Source: JBBRMU01 sp038230655 | GTDB lineage: Bacteria; Patescibacteriota; Microgenomatia; UBA1406; GWC2-37-13 | DNA length: 24,771 bases | Assembly: GCA_038230655.1 (NCBI GenBank) | Contig: JBBRMU010000016.1 | Coordinates: forward strand, 1 to 24,771 | Direction: 5' to 3' | Part shown: piece after piece, positions 1 through 7,016 of the stretch | How positions within the stretch are numbered: the stretch's first letter is position 1 | Layout: the number at the start of each line of letters is the position of its first letter | Translations under genes and position numbers: made by a program | The notes under the pieces: model-generated | What the model was told of the DNA's origin: nothing | The model's input: only the letters and a program-made list of their open reading frames with translations | Database searches by the model: none

Positions 1-355
1 CTGTCAAATCGTCACAGAAATAAGAAACTATAAGCCTAAATTTAGTATGAGAAATTTTAGCTCGTTTTGGTCTAGCTCTTTTGATTGTCATTACAATCCA
101 GACTAACAGTTTTATCAACCGTTATCTAGACTAGACCCTAACTTTTTAGGTTTAATACTACTAGTAATAGGTTTAGCTCTTAATATAGTGGCATTACCAG
201 GTCTATTTAACAAGAAAAGGCAAGGTTGGTTATTCCTATTTTATGCTGAGTTGGTGGGAGTAATTAGTGTAGTCCTCTCATTTCAGCTTACAGCCATTAT
301 TGGTGTCGTCCTTGGCTTTTATATTCTCTTCCAGGTCAGAGAGTACTATAATTAA
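1..355 (+). pseudogene. Frameshifted small multi-pass membrane protein, 5' end outside window
   Basis: Coding sense is visible but split over frames. A short hydrophilic stretch (2-55) is followed in a second frame (about 60-127) by a hydrophobic helix reading LARFGLALLIVITIQ, then from about 128 the first frame resumes with NFLGLILLVIGLALNIVALP, a basic loop NKKRQGW, two more hydrophobic segments and the end VREYYN before TAA at 353. Removing one base near 54-61 and adding one near 131 would restore a single frame, so two compensating indels are implied. Three to four membrane helices are predicted. I do not recognise the family. It could be a real pseudogene or an intact gene with two sequence errors; the DNA alone cannot decide. 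Confidence 0.5.
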
Positions 356-395
356 ATAACTAAATACTTCTCTAGTAAAGTAACCGTAACTCTGT

Positions 396-401
396 TATAC
401 T
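396..401 (+). promoter_or_regulatory. Extended -10 promoter for the 522 gene
   Basis: TATACT preceded by TG (TGTTATACT) lies 120 bases before the ATG. The -35 region is weak. The predicted start is near 408-410, exactly where the leader's first inverted repeat begins. Confidence 0.45.
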
Positions 402-409
402 ATAAGATA

Positions 410-497
410 GATTTGCTTCGATGGTGATAAGCATACTATCTGATGCAAATCGCACCAACACAACTCGAGATCTAAGATTTAGTGAGGAATTTTCCTC
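410..497 (+). other. Structured 5' leader with two hairpins
   Basis: GATTTGC (410-416) pairs with GCAAATC (445-451), and inside it GATA (426-429) can pair with TATC (437-440). A second perfect hairpin, GAGGAA/TTCCTC (484-489 and 492-497), lies just before the ribosome binding site. There is no U tract, so this is not a plain terminator. It may regulate translation of the small gene at 522; no known riboswitch class was recognised. Confidence 0.35.
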
Positions 498-521
498 TTA
501 TGTATAAAAGGAGTAGTAAAA

Positions 522-848
522 ATGAAGCGGAGTTCCATTAGCATCTTACTGTTTATGCTACTTGTTGTAGGTATTTTACTCTGGTTAAAGGGAGATTTAA
601 TTCAACTTCATTCTTCAGAGAGAAATCCTGAGATATTCACGCCAACTCCTGAAGCTGTTTCCATCCATGCTCGAATTAACTTTAGCGCTGTATACAGCTT
701 TGAAGGAGATAGAGTCTTGGTAACAGATACAGCTATTGTACCTGAGCCTATGATAGGTTGTCCTTCAACCCATACTGTCAAGGGTAAAAAATATATTCTT
801 GAGGATACTACCTGTCAGATTGAGGTAGTGGGTACTCTTAAACCTTAG
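522..848 (+). CDS. Small secreted or membrane-anchored protein, unknown
   Basis: 108 residues. The N-terminus is a signal-anchor: KRSS followed by a hydrophobic helix (about residues 6-22, ISILLFMLLVVGILLWL). The rest is predicted to be outside the membrane, with two cysteines (C80 in the GCPS context and C98 in TTCQIE) that could form a disulfide. The ATG is supported by a good ribosome binding site, AAAGGAG at 507-513, and by the upstream TATACT promoter. It precedes tgt by 145 bases holding a structured element, so the two genes are probably separate units. No family is recognised. That it is a real gene rests on the start signals and the typical lipid-bilayer segment. Confidence 0.7.
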   Translation: MKRSSISILLFMLLVVGILLWLKGDLIQLHSSERNPEIFTPTPEAVSIHARINFSAVYSFEGDRVLVTDTAIVPEPMIGCPSTHTVKGKKYILEDTTCQIEVVGTLKP

Positions 849-859
849 ACATCTCGCCC

Positions 860-932
860 AGGCGTTGCTGAACTCACTGTCAAGTGAAGTGGTCAACGGA
901 GACCTAATCTCCGACATAGAACAGCAACGCCT
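860..932 (+). ncRNA. Candidate three-way-junction RNA element upstream of tgt
   Basis: An 11-bp perfect closing helix (AGGCGTTGCTG 860-870 with CAGCAACGCCT 922-932) encloses two hairpins: TCACT/AGTGA (874-878, 883-887, loop GTCA) and CGGAGA/TCTCCG (897-902, 908-913). GGTC at 891-894 can alternatively pair with GACC at 901-904, a possible switch. It has no U tract, so it is not a simple terminator. The core was compared by eye with hammerhead, purine, fluoride, GEMM and preQ1 motifs without a match. Function is unknown; a cis-regulatory or processed RNA is possible. Confidence 0.45.
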
Positions 933-935
933 TAT

Positions 936-967
936 ACTTAAGCGGATGAACTTTCGTCCATTTAAGT
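936..967 (+). other. Strong hairpin just before tgt promoter
   Basis: ACTTAA (936-941) pairs with TTAAGT (962-967), and inside it GGATGA (944-949) pairs with TCGTCC (954-959) allowing one G-U. It lies next to the putative -10 of tgt. It could end transcription from the 522 gene, although only a weak T-rich stretch follows. Confidence 0.45.
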
Positions 968-979
968 TTAAGTATTTTC

Positions 980-985
980 TATCAT
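980..985 (+). promoter_or_regulatory. -10 element giving a leaderless tgt mRNA
   Basis: TATCAT ends 8 bases before the tgt ATG and no ribosome binding site is present. The -35 is not clear. Placement matches the other leaderless candidates in the window. Confidence 0.4.
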
Positions 986-993
986 AAAAAACT

Positions 994-2250
994 ATGGCTT
1001 TCTTTAAAGTAAACCACCGGTCAACGAGGTCTAAGGCTCGAACAGGTGAAATTACTACACATCATGGTAGGATTCAAACTCCTGCATTTGTGCCTGTCGG
1101 TACCAAAGCTACAATCAAAGCCATCGATCCTCAGTTTATCAAACAACTAGGTATTCAACTGTCTTTTGTTAATACCTATCATCTCGTCACTCATCCTGGA
1201 GCTGATATTCTGGAAAAAGCTGGGGGAGTTCATGAGTATGGAAAGCTGAATATCCCATTGATGTCAGATTCGGGGGGGTTTCAGGTATTCTCATTAGCTG
1301 GCACAAAGCGAGCAAAAGTCCGAGGAGATGACCAGGTTGGAAGGTTCAATACAGCAAACACCGAGCCTAGCCTATCAGTAGTAACCCCCGTAGATTCTGC
1401 AAGAAAACTGAACGAAAACGAAGCGCTCGTTGTGAAGATATCTGAAGATGGAGTGACTTTTAGATCGTTTTATGATGGTTCACTCATAGAGTTTACACCC
1501 GAAAAGTCAATGGAGTATCAACAAAAAATAGGAGCTGATATGATGATGGCTTTTGATGAGTGCACTTACTACCCGGCAACACATGACTATGCTCTAGAGT
1601 CGATGAACCGTACTCATGCATGGCTTTTAAGATGTATTAGTAAAGTTAGGAGTGAAGAATGGAAGAATAAACAAAAGTATCAGCAGTATTTATATGGAAT
1701 TATCCAGGGGGGAACTTTTGAGGATTTAAGGACAACCTCAGCAAAGTTTATTGCAGACAAGGATGTAGACGGAGTGGCTATCGGAGGGGTCTCTGTTGGA
1801 GAGAAGAAGGAAGAAATGCGAAAACAGATCTCCTGGGTTGCTCCCTATCTCCCAGATCATAAACCAGTGCATCTTCTTGGGGTCGGCCAAATCGATGACG
1901 TAATTGAGCTTGTGCATACTGGTATTGATACTTTTGACTGTGTTGAGCCTACCCGCGTTGCCAGGATGGGGAAAATTTACCAGTGGTCTCTTATTGAAAA
2001 AGGCTTTGAGACTCATAATTTTAGTAATGATGGGATAGATGTTATGAAAGGGAAGTATAAAGATGATCTAAGCAAGCTTGATGAAGATTGTACCTGTTAT
2101 GTTTGTGTTAACTTTACAAAATCCTATCTTCATCATCTTCTTAAACAGCGCGAATTACTGGGCTATAGTCTTGCCTCATATCATAATCTTTTGATAATGG
2201 AGCGACTTATGACATGTCTACGGGTAATGATTAATCAAGATCAGATATAG
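994..2250 (+). CDS. tgt: Queuine/preQ1 tRNA-guanine transglycosylase
   Basis: Exchanges the guanine at anticodon position 34 of GUN tRNAs for a 7-deazaguanine base. The substrate-binding and fold signature DSGGFQVFS has its Asp at D92. The nucleophile motif is FDCVEPTR (D315), followed by ARMGK. The zinc site is C366, C368, C371 and H397, with the family's normal 26-residue spacing. GGVSVGE (264-270) is the base-recognition loop. At 418 residues it is longer than the usual 370-385; the extra length is an insertion of about 45 residues (roughly 103-150) between FQVFSL and the DGVTFRS segment. The start is ATG with no Shine-Dalgarno. No preQ1 synthesis genes are in the window, so the base is probably salvaged. 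Family assignment is secure. Confidence 0.95.
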   Translation: MAFFKVNHRSTRSKARTGEITTHHGRIQTPAFVPVGTKATIKAIDPQFIKQLGIQLSFVNTYHLVTHPGADILEKAGGVHEYGKLNIPLMSDSGGFQVFSLAGTKRAKVRGDDQVGRFNTANTEPSLSVVTPVDSARKLNENEALVVKISEDGVTFRSFYDGSLIEFTPEKSMEYQQKIGADMMMAFDECTYYPATHDYALESMNRTHAWLLRCISKVRSEEWKNKQKYQQYLYGIIQGGTFEDLRTTSAKFIADKDVDGVAIGGVSVGEKKEEMRKQISWVAPYLPDHKPVHLLGVGQIDDVIELVHTGIDTFDCVEPTRVARMGKIYQWSLIEKGFETHNFSNDGIDVMKGKYKDDLSKLDEDCTCYVCVNFTKSYLHHLLKQRELLGYSLASYHNLLIMERLMTCLRVMINQDQI

Positions 2251-2410
2251 GAGCAATCACCTTCACTTTCGATGACTAATATAGGACGCCTCTTCAAACA
2301 TCTTCTTTCCAAGATACTAAAGGGAATTGTCCAAGTTTTATACACCTATTAGAAGATATAAACAACGTTATAAAAGCGTTTATAGTCAAAACCTCGAGTG
2401 ATGAGAATTT

Positions 2411-2447
2411 TTACCTCTATGAATAAAACACATATTCATACAGGTAA
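2411..2447. repeat. 14-bp hairpin with one central mismatch
   Basis: TTACCT (2411-2416) pairs with AGGTAA (2442-2447), and TATGAATA (2418-2425) pairs with TATTCATA (2433-2440). The arms are separated by a single C/C mismatch, and the loop is 7 bases. Neither strand has a T run directly 3' of the stem, so a classical intrinsic terminator is not supported. Confidence 0.55.
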
Positions 2448-2449
2448 AT

Positions 2450-2496
2450 GGAGATCTCTTTGGTTTCCGGCATAGCGCCGCAGCCTAGAGATCTCC
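2450..2496. terminator. Probable terminator hairpin between convergent genes
   Basis: GGAGATCTCT (2450-2459) pairs perfectly with AGAGATCTCC (2487-2496), and the loop contains an inner CGGC/GCCG stem (2468-2471, 2477-2480). On the plus strand a T-rich tract (AATTTTCTTG) follows within five bases, fitting an end for tgt. Confidence 0.5.
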
Positions 2497-2534
2497 CTAG
2501 AATTTTCTTGTAATTTTATTGCGGAATTTCCTAG

Positions 2535-2765
2535 TTAAGCATTAATAGGTAGACTTTGATTATCAGGGAGTTCTTTATACATCCAGACCACTTCAGAGTC
2601 GTCTCGAAGATATGTAGATCTAAACTTCCAGCCCCGAAGATTTAAGGCATTTACTGCCTGCGTGATGTACATTTTTTTAATTTCTTCCACGGCTTCAATA
2701 AGGTCCTCAGGCGAGATAACTGTTGTCCATTTGTCGCTTTCTTGGAGTCGAATATTGACTTCCAT
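2535..2765 (-). CDS. Small unknown protein, partner of the DUF2384-like protein
   Basis: 76 residues starting at MEVNIRL. This start is chosen because AAGGAG (2773-2778) stands seven bases before it. An in-frame ATG at 2801 would add 12 residues and overlaps the stop of the upstream gene (TAATG), but it has no ribosome binding site of its own. The protein is acidic in the middle (DLIEAVEEIKKMY) with several aromatic residues near the end (WKFRSTY, VVWMYKEL), and is predicted to be a small soluble alpha/beta protein without membrane segments. It is the second gene of a tight operon, so it probably acts with the upstream protein; a toxin or a chaperone-like partner is possible, but nothing in the sequence shows an active site. 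Confidence 0.65.
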   Translation of the reverse strand: MEVNIRLQESDKWTTVISPEDLIEAVEEIKKMYITQAVNALNLRGWKFRSTYLRDDSEVVWMYKELPDNQSLPINA

Positions 2766-2793
2766 TTTGTTTCTCCTTTCTTGGTTCTCATTT

Positions 2794-3168
2794 TTAGCCA
2801 TTAATTTCGGCGTAGTATTGGGCCGCTCTCCTTACATCCTCAAAGTGATCCTGCCGGATCGCATGAGTTGGAGATTCGTCCTCGAGGAGTGGATTCATTC
2901 CAACAAACCAACCCGCTATAACTCTGGGTCGATCAAACTGAAGTAAGAATTTTAAAACAACGAATGTTTGTAAAATTCTTCTACCGACGTCTTCTGGCGG
3001 ATTTGTATCTACATAGTCAATCCAATCCCATAGTTGGGTTTTTTGTTCAGCCCCAATAATTAAGCAGACAAGACGAGCATTTTTTAAGTGCTCAAGTAAA
3101 CTCGCCAGCATTAAGCCTTTCCTAAGTTGTCGGCTTTCTTCAGTTATCTCTTCAAAAGTCTTTTCCAT
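2794..3168 (-). CDS. DUF2384/Xre-MbcA-ParS-like antitoxin-type protein
   Basis: 124 residues. The C-terminal half carries the pattern DRPRVIAGWFVGMNPLL, then P..AIR and a closing V..AA..Y helix. This resembles the toxin-binding antitoxin family (DUF2384), in which W..G.NP.L...P is the hallmark. The preceding part (about 25-70, with LVCLIIGAE and the W of QLWDWI) would be the reduced helix-turn-helix part seen in actinobacterial relatives. The start ATG has AAGGAG six bases upstream (3175-3180), and a TTGACC-N17-TATACT promoter lies at 3320-3348. It is the first gene of a two-gene unit. A DNA-binding antitoxin or regulator is the best guess; the partner is not a recognisable RES or Fic toxin. 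Confidence 0.6.
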   Translation of the reverse strand: MEKTFEEITEESRQLRKGLMLASLLEHLKNARLVCLIIGAEQKTQLWDWIDYVDTNPPEDVGRRILQTFVVLKFLLQFDRPRVIAGWFVGMNPLLEDESPTHAIRQDHFEDVRRAAQYYAEING

Positions 3169-3319
3169 TTATCACTCCTTTACAGACAGTAAAAGTGTAC
3201 ACCGATTATGCACACATGCCTGCCTGCAAAGTTTTCCGCAATATGTCAAAGTACAAGAAATGATTTGCTGATACCATAACAAAGACAGCAATTGTCTTCT
3301 AATGTAATTAAGCAGTCAT

Positions 3320-3348
3320 AGTATATCATTTTTGAGCTCAGTGGTCAA
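3320..3348 (-). promoter_or_regulatory. Strong sigma70-type promoter for the 3168-2535 operon
   Basis: Read on the minus strand: TTGACC (3343-3348), 17 bases, TATACT (3320-3325). The predicted start is near 3313, giving a leader of about 145 bases. It sits immediately downstream of the fmt stop, so the operon is independent of fmt. Confidence 0.7.
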
Positions 3349-3372
3349 TGACTATAGGATATGAAGATGTAG

Positions 3373-4344
3373 CTAGGGGATTAAAAAGACCTGATATGCA
3401 GCCTGAAAAGTCTTAAAATCAACCTCATTTTTGCCATCTAACTGGACTTTCTTAATCTCTAATTTCCCGTCCATTATTGTCAAATCGGTAATTTTCAATC
3501 TTTTTTCAACATCATTTATCATAACTCTTGTCCAGATACCAGGCCACGGATACAAACCTCTAAAAAAATTATAGAAAAGTAGGGAAGTAGATGATGTTTT
3601 TGTCAGTTGGGAGTGATATTTTATGAGATATTCCCGCAAAATCTGCGGTAATTCCGTCTCAGTCACAGTCTCATTGTTTATATACTTCTTCAAAATATCA
3701 AAAGGCACATAACCATCGTCTTTCGTTAGTTTTCTGGTATATGTTGCATTTTCATGATCCTGTTCAATCGTCGGTGGCACATTTCCTCTCACAGCTAACA
3801 GTAACGTTTCTTTGAACAAAGTATAGGCTAAATCTGTCAATTTTCTCTCTAAATCAGGCCGTTTATCTGTAATTTCAATAAAAATTTTCTCCTGAGTTAT
3901 AATCGGCCCATGATCAAGCTTATTATCGAGCTGAATTATGCTTATTCCAGTCTCGGATTCACCAAGTAGTAAAGGGTAGGCAATCGGAGCAACATTCCGG
4001 TATTTAGGCAGGAGCGACGGGTGGATATTCCAGAATCCCATTGGAAAATTATTTATCAAAGTCGATGGTATAAACTCACCGTAGGCATAAAGTAGGGCTA
4101 AATCATAATCATCTGGTTTTACATTAAGGTTTTTCACTAAGCCATCATAGACAGTAATCTGGCTTTCTTTTCCAACAGTTTTAACCGGAGAAGATGTCAA
4201 AACATGTTTCCTTCCGACAGGTTTATCTGGTTGAGTAATAACTAACGTGACTTCTAAGGGTAAGTCTGAGTCATCAATTATTTTTTTGAGAAGGTGCGCA
4301 GCAAAATCTGGGGTTCCAAAATATGCGAGTCGTATTTTCTTCAT
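3373..4344 (-). CDS. fmt: Methionyl-tRNA formyltransferase
   Basis: Formylates initiator Met-tRNA using 10-formyl-tetrahydrofolate. The N-terminal Rossmann domain opens with RLAYFGTPDFA. The catalytic triad is visible as N106 and H108 in NIHPSLLPKYR and D144 in LDHGPII. The C-terminal OB-like domain ends with the usual KTFQAAY-type segment. At 323 residues it has normal length. The common GAAPI after SLLPxYR is NVAPI here, a mild divergence. The ATG at 4344 has no Shine-Dalgarno; a perfect TATAAT (4352-4357) ends 7 bases upstream, so the mRNA is probably leaderless. It is likely a single-gene unit, since the downstream operon has its own promoter. Confidence 0.95.
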   Translation of the reverse strand: MKKIRLAYFGTPDFAAHLLKKIIDDSDLPLEVTLVITQPDKPVGRKHVLTSSPVKTVGKESQITVYDGLVKNLNVKPDDYDLALLYAYGEFIPSTLINNFPMGFWNIHPSLLPKYRNVAPIAYPLLLGESETGISIIQLDNKLDHGPIITQEKIFIEITDKRPDLERKLTDLAYTLFKETLLLAVRGNVPPTIEQDHENATYTRKLTKDDGYVPFDILKKYINNETVTETELPQILREYLIKYHSQLTKTSSTSLLFYNFFRGLYPWPGIWTRVMINDVEKRLKITDLTIMDGKLEIKKVQLDGKNEVDFKTFQAAYQVFLIP

Positions 4345-4351
4345 ACTGCCA

Positions 4352-4357
4352 ATTATA
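4352..4357 (-). promoter_or_regulatory. Perfect -10 giving a leaderless fmt mRNA
   Basis: TATAAT on the minus strand, 7 bases from the fmt ATG. The -35 region is T-rich and weak. No ribosome binding site lies in between. Confidence 0.55.
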
Positions 4358-4397
4358 TACTTTCAGCTCCTTAAAAACTATAATTCGTAAAATGACT

Positions 4398-4925
4398 CTA
4401 CCGTTTTATCGGGTTGAATTGAAGAGTACTCTCGAATAAGGGGTAAAACTTTTTGTCAACGGAGACATATATAGATGTGGTAGTTAGTGGATTCTTTGTC
4501 TGAAAAATTAACGATTGTGAATTATCTATCTTTTCAACTCTCATCTTTAATGTCTGATTCTTGAGTTTAACTTCTTCTGTAGCTAGTTTTGGGTCGGAAA
4601 TCATAGTTTTTATTTTATTAGCTTTACTACAGTACACATGTAATACCTCAAATGAATTTTCAGATAACACTGCTTCTTCACTTGCATCCGTCTGAATTTT
4701 ATAAGCCGCAGGATACAAGAACTGTACTCCACAGCCGGCATTTTTATATGTCTTAAACTCCAGAGGTTTAGTTACATCTGGTGACTTCGTTGGTGTTATG
4801 CTCAATAAAAAGTTAATAACCGTGTCTGTTTTAGCTACTTTTTTCCCATATTTAACCCCAACTGCAAAAATTAAGATAATAATTAACACCCCAAAAAGTA
4901 TAAATGGCCCGACTTTCTTATTCAT
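4398..4925 (-). CDS. Membrane-anchored extracytoplasmic protein, unknown
   Basis: 175 residues from MNKKVGPF. This start is chosen over an in-frame ATG at 4961 because a -35/-10 pair (TTGTCA-N17-TAAACT) ends 7 bases before it, so the longer form would begin within the promoter. A single helix (about residues 7-24, ILFGVLIIILIFAVGVKYG) anchors the N-terminus. A Pro/Thr-rich linker (SITPTKSPDVTKP) follows, then a beta-rich outer domain starting FKTYKNAGCGVQFLYPAAYKI. That opening is reminiscent of small CPR lipoprotein-like proteins with a PsbP-like fold, but the identity is not established. It has two cysteines in the outer domain. It lies upstream of fmt by 53 bases but is probably transcribed separately. 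Confidence 0.7.
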   Translation of the reverse strand: MNKKVGPFILFGVLIIILIFAVGVKYGKKVAKTDTVINFLLSITPTKSPDVTKPLEFKTYKNAGCGVQFLYPAAYKIQTDASEEAVLSENSFEVLHVYCSKANKIKTMISDPKLATEEVKLKNQTLKMRVEKIDNSQSLIFQTKNPLTTTSIYVSVDKKFYPLFESTLQFNPIKR

Positions 4926-4932
4926 ACTTTTA

Positions 4933-4961
4933 AGTTTAACAAAGATCACTACTCTTGACAA
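4933..4961 (-). promoter_or_regulatory. Leaderless promoter for the 4925 gene
   Basis: On the minus strand TTGTCA (4956-4961), 17 bases, TAAACT (4933-4938), then 7 bases to ATG at 4925. There is no Shine-Dalgarno. Spacing fits transcription starting at or beside the A of ATG. Confidence 0.6.
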
Positions 4962-5289
4962 ACAAATTCAATATTTGTATACTAGGAATTGATCCTCCAA
5001 GTGTAGTGTCAATATATAAACTTTTCTTTACATTTTGTTTAACTAGGGTAAGTCTGATGAGTTTCATTGGATAATAAAGTGTTGTTCGACCTTGGCGAGA
5101 CCACGGAGACGCACCCACCCCTCTTTTCTTGAAGGAAAAGTTTTACTTTAAACTCACTAGGGGGATCTTCGTTTATCCCACGTTTGCAAATGTCTATACT
5201 ATTTCCCCTTATTTATAATATTTACACATCTATATTTAGAGTTTTAATAGCTTTAAAACAGCTATACAATTTATCAATTCATTCTTTCT
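4962..5289. other. Gene-free region between divergent 4925 gene and rho
   Basis: No coding sense is convincing; a 60-codon minus-strand frame crosses the promoter of the 4925 gene. The region holds one copy of a 14-mer (5001-5014) repeated beyond rho, a folded block (5118-5179), and -10-like boxes TATACT (5195-5200) and TACAAT (5265-5270) that could start rho mRNA. Confidence 0.5.
5118..5179 (+). other. Folded block upstream of rho
   Basis: CCCCT (5118-5122) can close on AGGGG (5159-5163) around a perfect CTTTTC/GAAAAG hairpin (5123-5128, 5135-5140). GGGAT (5162-5166) can alternatively pair with ATCCC (5175-5179), so two folds compete for the same G run. It may be an RNA regulator or only a chance fold. 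Confidence 0.3.
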
Positions 5290-6639
5290 ATGCTGCCTAA
5301 AAAAAGAACTGCTACTCATGTAGCTTCAGATAACCCTTCGGGTGATGTTGACTCCTTGTTAGACCGTTACGAATCTAAACCCATCGTCCCAGTTGACGAC
5401 GAATTTATGGCCTCAAATGGTAGCCCTATTGATGGCCCTCTTCTTGATCAAGATCAGGTGAGAAGGATGGAAGCCTCTCATCCTCAAAATGGTCAAGATG
5501 ACCGCCTAAAAGAAGATCTCAAGATAAGTTATCCTGCAAAAGGCATTTTAGATGTCACATTTGGCGGATACGGCTTTTTACGACATGACTATATCATTAA
5601 TCCAGATAAAGACATCTATGTTTCTACTTCCCAAATTCGACGTTTTTGGTTAAGAAAAGGTGACGAAGTTGAAGGTTTAGCCCGTCCACCAAAACAAGGA
5701 GAACGCTTTCACAGCCTCCTCTTGATTAAAAAGATAAATGATGCTGAGTTATCTGAACAAGCCAGCCAAGAAAGACAGGACTACGATAAACTTACATCTC
5801 TGCATCCAAACCGCCAGATTAAACTAGAAACTACTAAAGATGTACTTTCTACACGGATTGTAGACCTGATTGCCCCGATTGGTTTCGGCCAGAGAGCTTT
5901 GATTGTGTCTCAACCCAAAGCCGGTAAAACCACATTTTTGAAAGAAGTTGCCGAAGCAATCGCTGTTAATCATCCAGATGCCAAGATTATGGCTATCTTA
6001 ATTGGTGAACGTCCTGAAGAAGTTACAGAGATAAAACGCTCGATTAAAGGTGAAGTTGCCGCCTCTCATTTTGATGAGTCGCCACGTCAACAGGTTAAAG
6101 TTGCTAATCTAGCTTTAGACCGTGCCAAAAGAATGGTTGAAATGGGCCACGACGTCATCATCTTACTAGACTCTATTACGAGACTAGCCCGTGCATTTAA
6201 CCTTTCAGTCACAGGATCTGGAAGAACGATGTCAGGAGGTTTCGATCCTTCAGCATTATTTCCAGCCAAGAAATTTCTTGGAGCTGCTAGAAACTGTGAA
6301 GAAGGTGGAAGTTTGACCATCATTGGCACAGCTTTGGTGGGTACGGAGTCACGCATGGATGATCTTATCTATGAAGAGTTTAAAGGTACAGGCAACATGG
6401 AAGTGCATCTAGACCGCAAGTTCGCCGAGAAGCGCCTTTATCCAGCCATAGATATCGCAAAATCAGGTACTAGGAAAGAGGAACTCCTCTTTAGTCCTGA
6501 GACTTTGAAAAAGATCACAACTCTTAGAAGAATGCTTGGTTTACTGAATCCAGAAGAGCAGCTTGGGGTGATTATTGAGAAGCTAGCCAAGACAAAAGAT
6601 AACAAAGATTTCTTAGAGTCTTTGAACGCAGCTAAGTAA
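5290..6639 (+). CDS. rho: Transcription termination factor Rho
   Basis: Hexameric RNA-dependent ATPase that ends transcription. After an acidic, probably disordered N-terminus (1-75), the cold-shock-like RNA-binding domain spans about 82-150 with the RNP motif GYGFLR (93-98). The ATPase core has Walker A QPKAGKTT (208-215, catalytic K213), Walker B VIILLDS (289-295), and the Q-loop VTGSGRTMSGG (307-317). Walker A begins with Gln instead of the common Pro. The SAP-like Rho-N helical domain found in most bacteria is not recognisable; the linker replaces it. 449 residues is within the family range. There is no Shine-Dalgarno before the ATG. It stands alone between gene-free regions. Confidence 0.97.
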   Translation: MLPKKRTATHVASDNPSGDVDSLLDRYESKPIVPVDDEFMASNGSPIDGPLLDQDQVRRMEASHPQNGQDDRLKEDLKISYPAKGILDVTFGGYGFLRHDYIINPDKDIYVSTSQIRRFWLRKGDEVEGLARPPKQGERFHSLLLIKKINDAELSEQASQERQDYDKLTSLHPNRQIKLETTKDVLSTRIVDLIAPIGFGQRALIVSQPKAGKTTFLKEVAEAIAVNHPDAKIMAILIGERPEEVTEIKRSIKGEVAASHFDESPRQQVKVANLALDRAKRMVEMGHDVIILLDSITRLARAFNLSVTGSGRTMSGGFDPSALFPAKKFLGAARNCEEGGSLTIIGTALVGTESRMDDLIYEEFKGTGNMEVHLDRKFAEKRLYPAIDIAKSGTRKEELLFSPETLKKITTLRRMLGLLNPEEQLGVIIEKLAKTKDNKDFLESLNAAK

Positions 6640-7016
6640 AAGGCGTGTAAATGTATTTTATAGCGAGCAAAGGCGGTCTGAAAGAGACTCTAAAATGGTC
6701 AAAAATACGCTATCAAAAAACATCTAAAGATATCTAAACAATATCATATAGTATAAATATCATATACTCTCCTGTGAGATTCTGAGCCATCTTTTGTGTA
6801 GTGTCAATACTAACCTACGAGAAGTAGTATATCACATTATTTATCTTCATCTTCCTCCATATCCCGTCCCTTTCCCGTTATATGCGATGAACGTAAAAAA
6901 AACAGTATTTCTCCATTTTAAGCTAATATATCTCGGAAATTGTTATTTACAAGAAAGTTTCTGATCATTTTAAGGTTTTCACTTTAAAAAACTCTTATTT
7001 TAGCCTCAAAATCTCG

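Larger units (their letters stand above)
2251..2534. repeat. Gene-free convergent gap with three inverted repeats
   Basis: Holds TATAAAC/GTTTATA (2357-2363 and 2378-2384), a long interrupted hairpin (2411-2447) and a 10-bp stem hairpin (2450-2496). No coding sense is seen. It separates the convergent tgt and 2765-2535 genes and may end transcription from both. Confidence 0.5.

Noticed and set aside
2662..2946. 94-codon plus-strand frame
   Set aside because: It overlaps both genes of the well-supported minus-strand operon and has no start signals.
5053..5110. Hammerhead ribozyme (CTGATGA at about 5057)
   Set aside because: No GAAA core and no enclosing stems in the right order were found on the same strand.
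5080..5110. tRNA T-arm (GTTCGAC)
   Set aside because: The flanking stem does not pair and no acceptor, D or anticodon arms could be built on either strand.
4936..5118. 60-codon minus-strand frame upstream of the 4925 gene
   Set aside because: It runs through the promoter of that gene, has no ribosome binding site and no recognisable motif.
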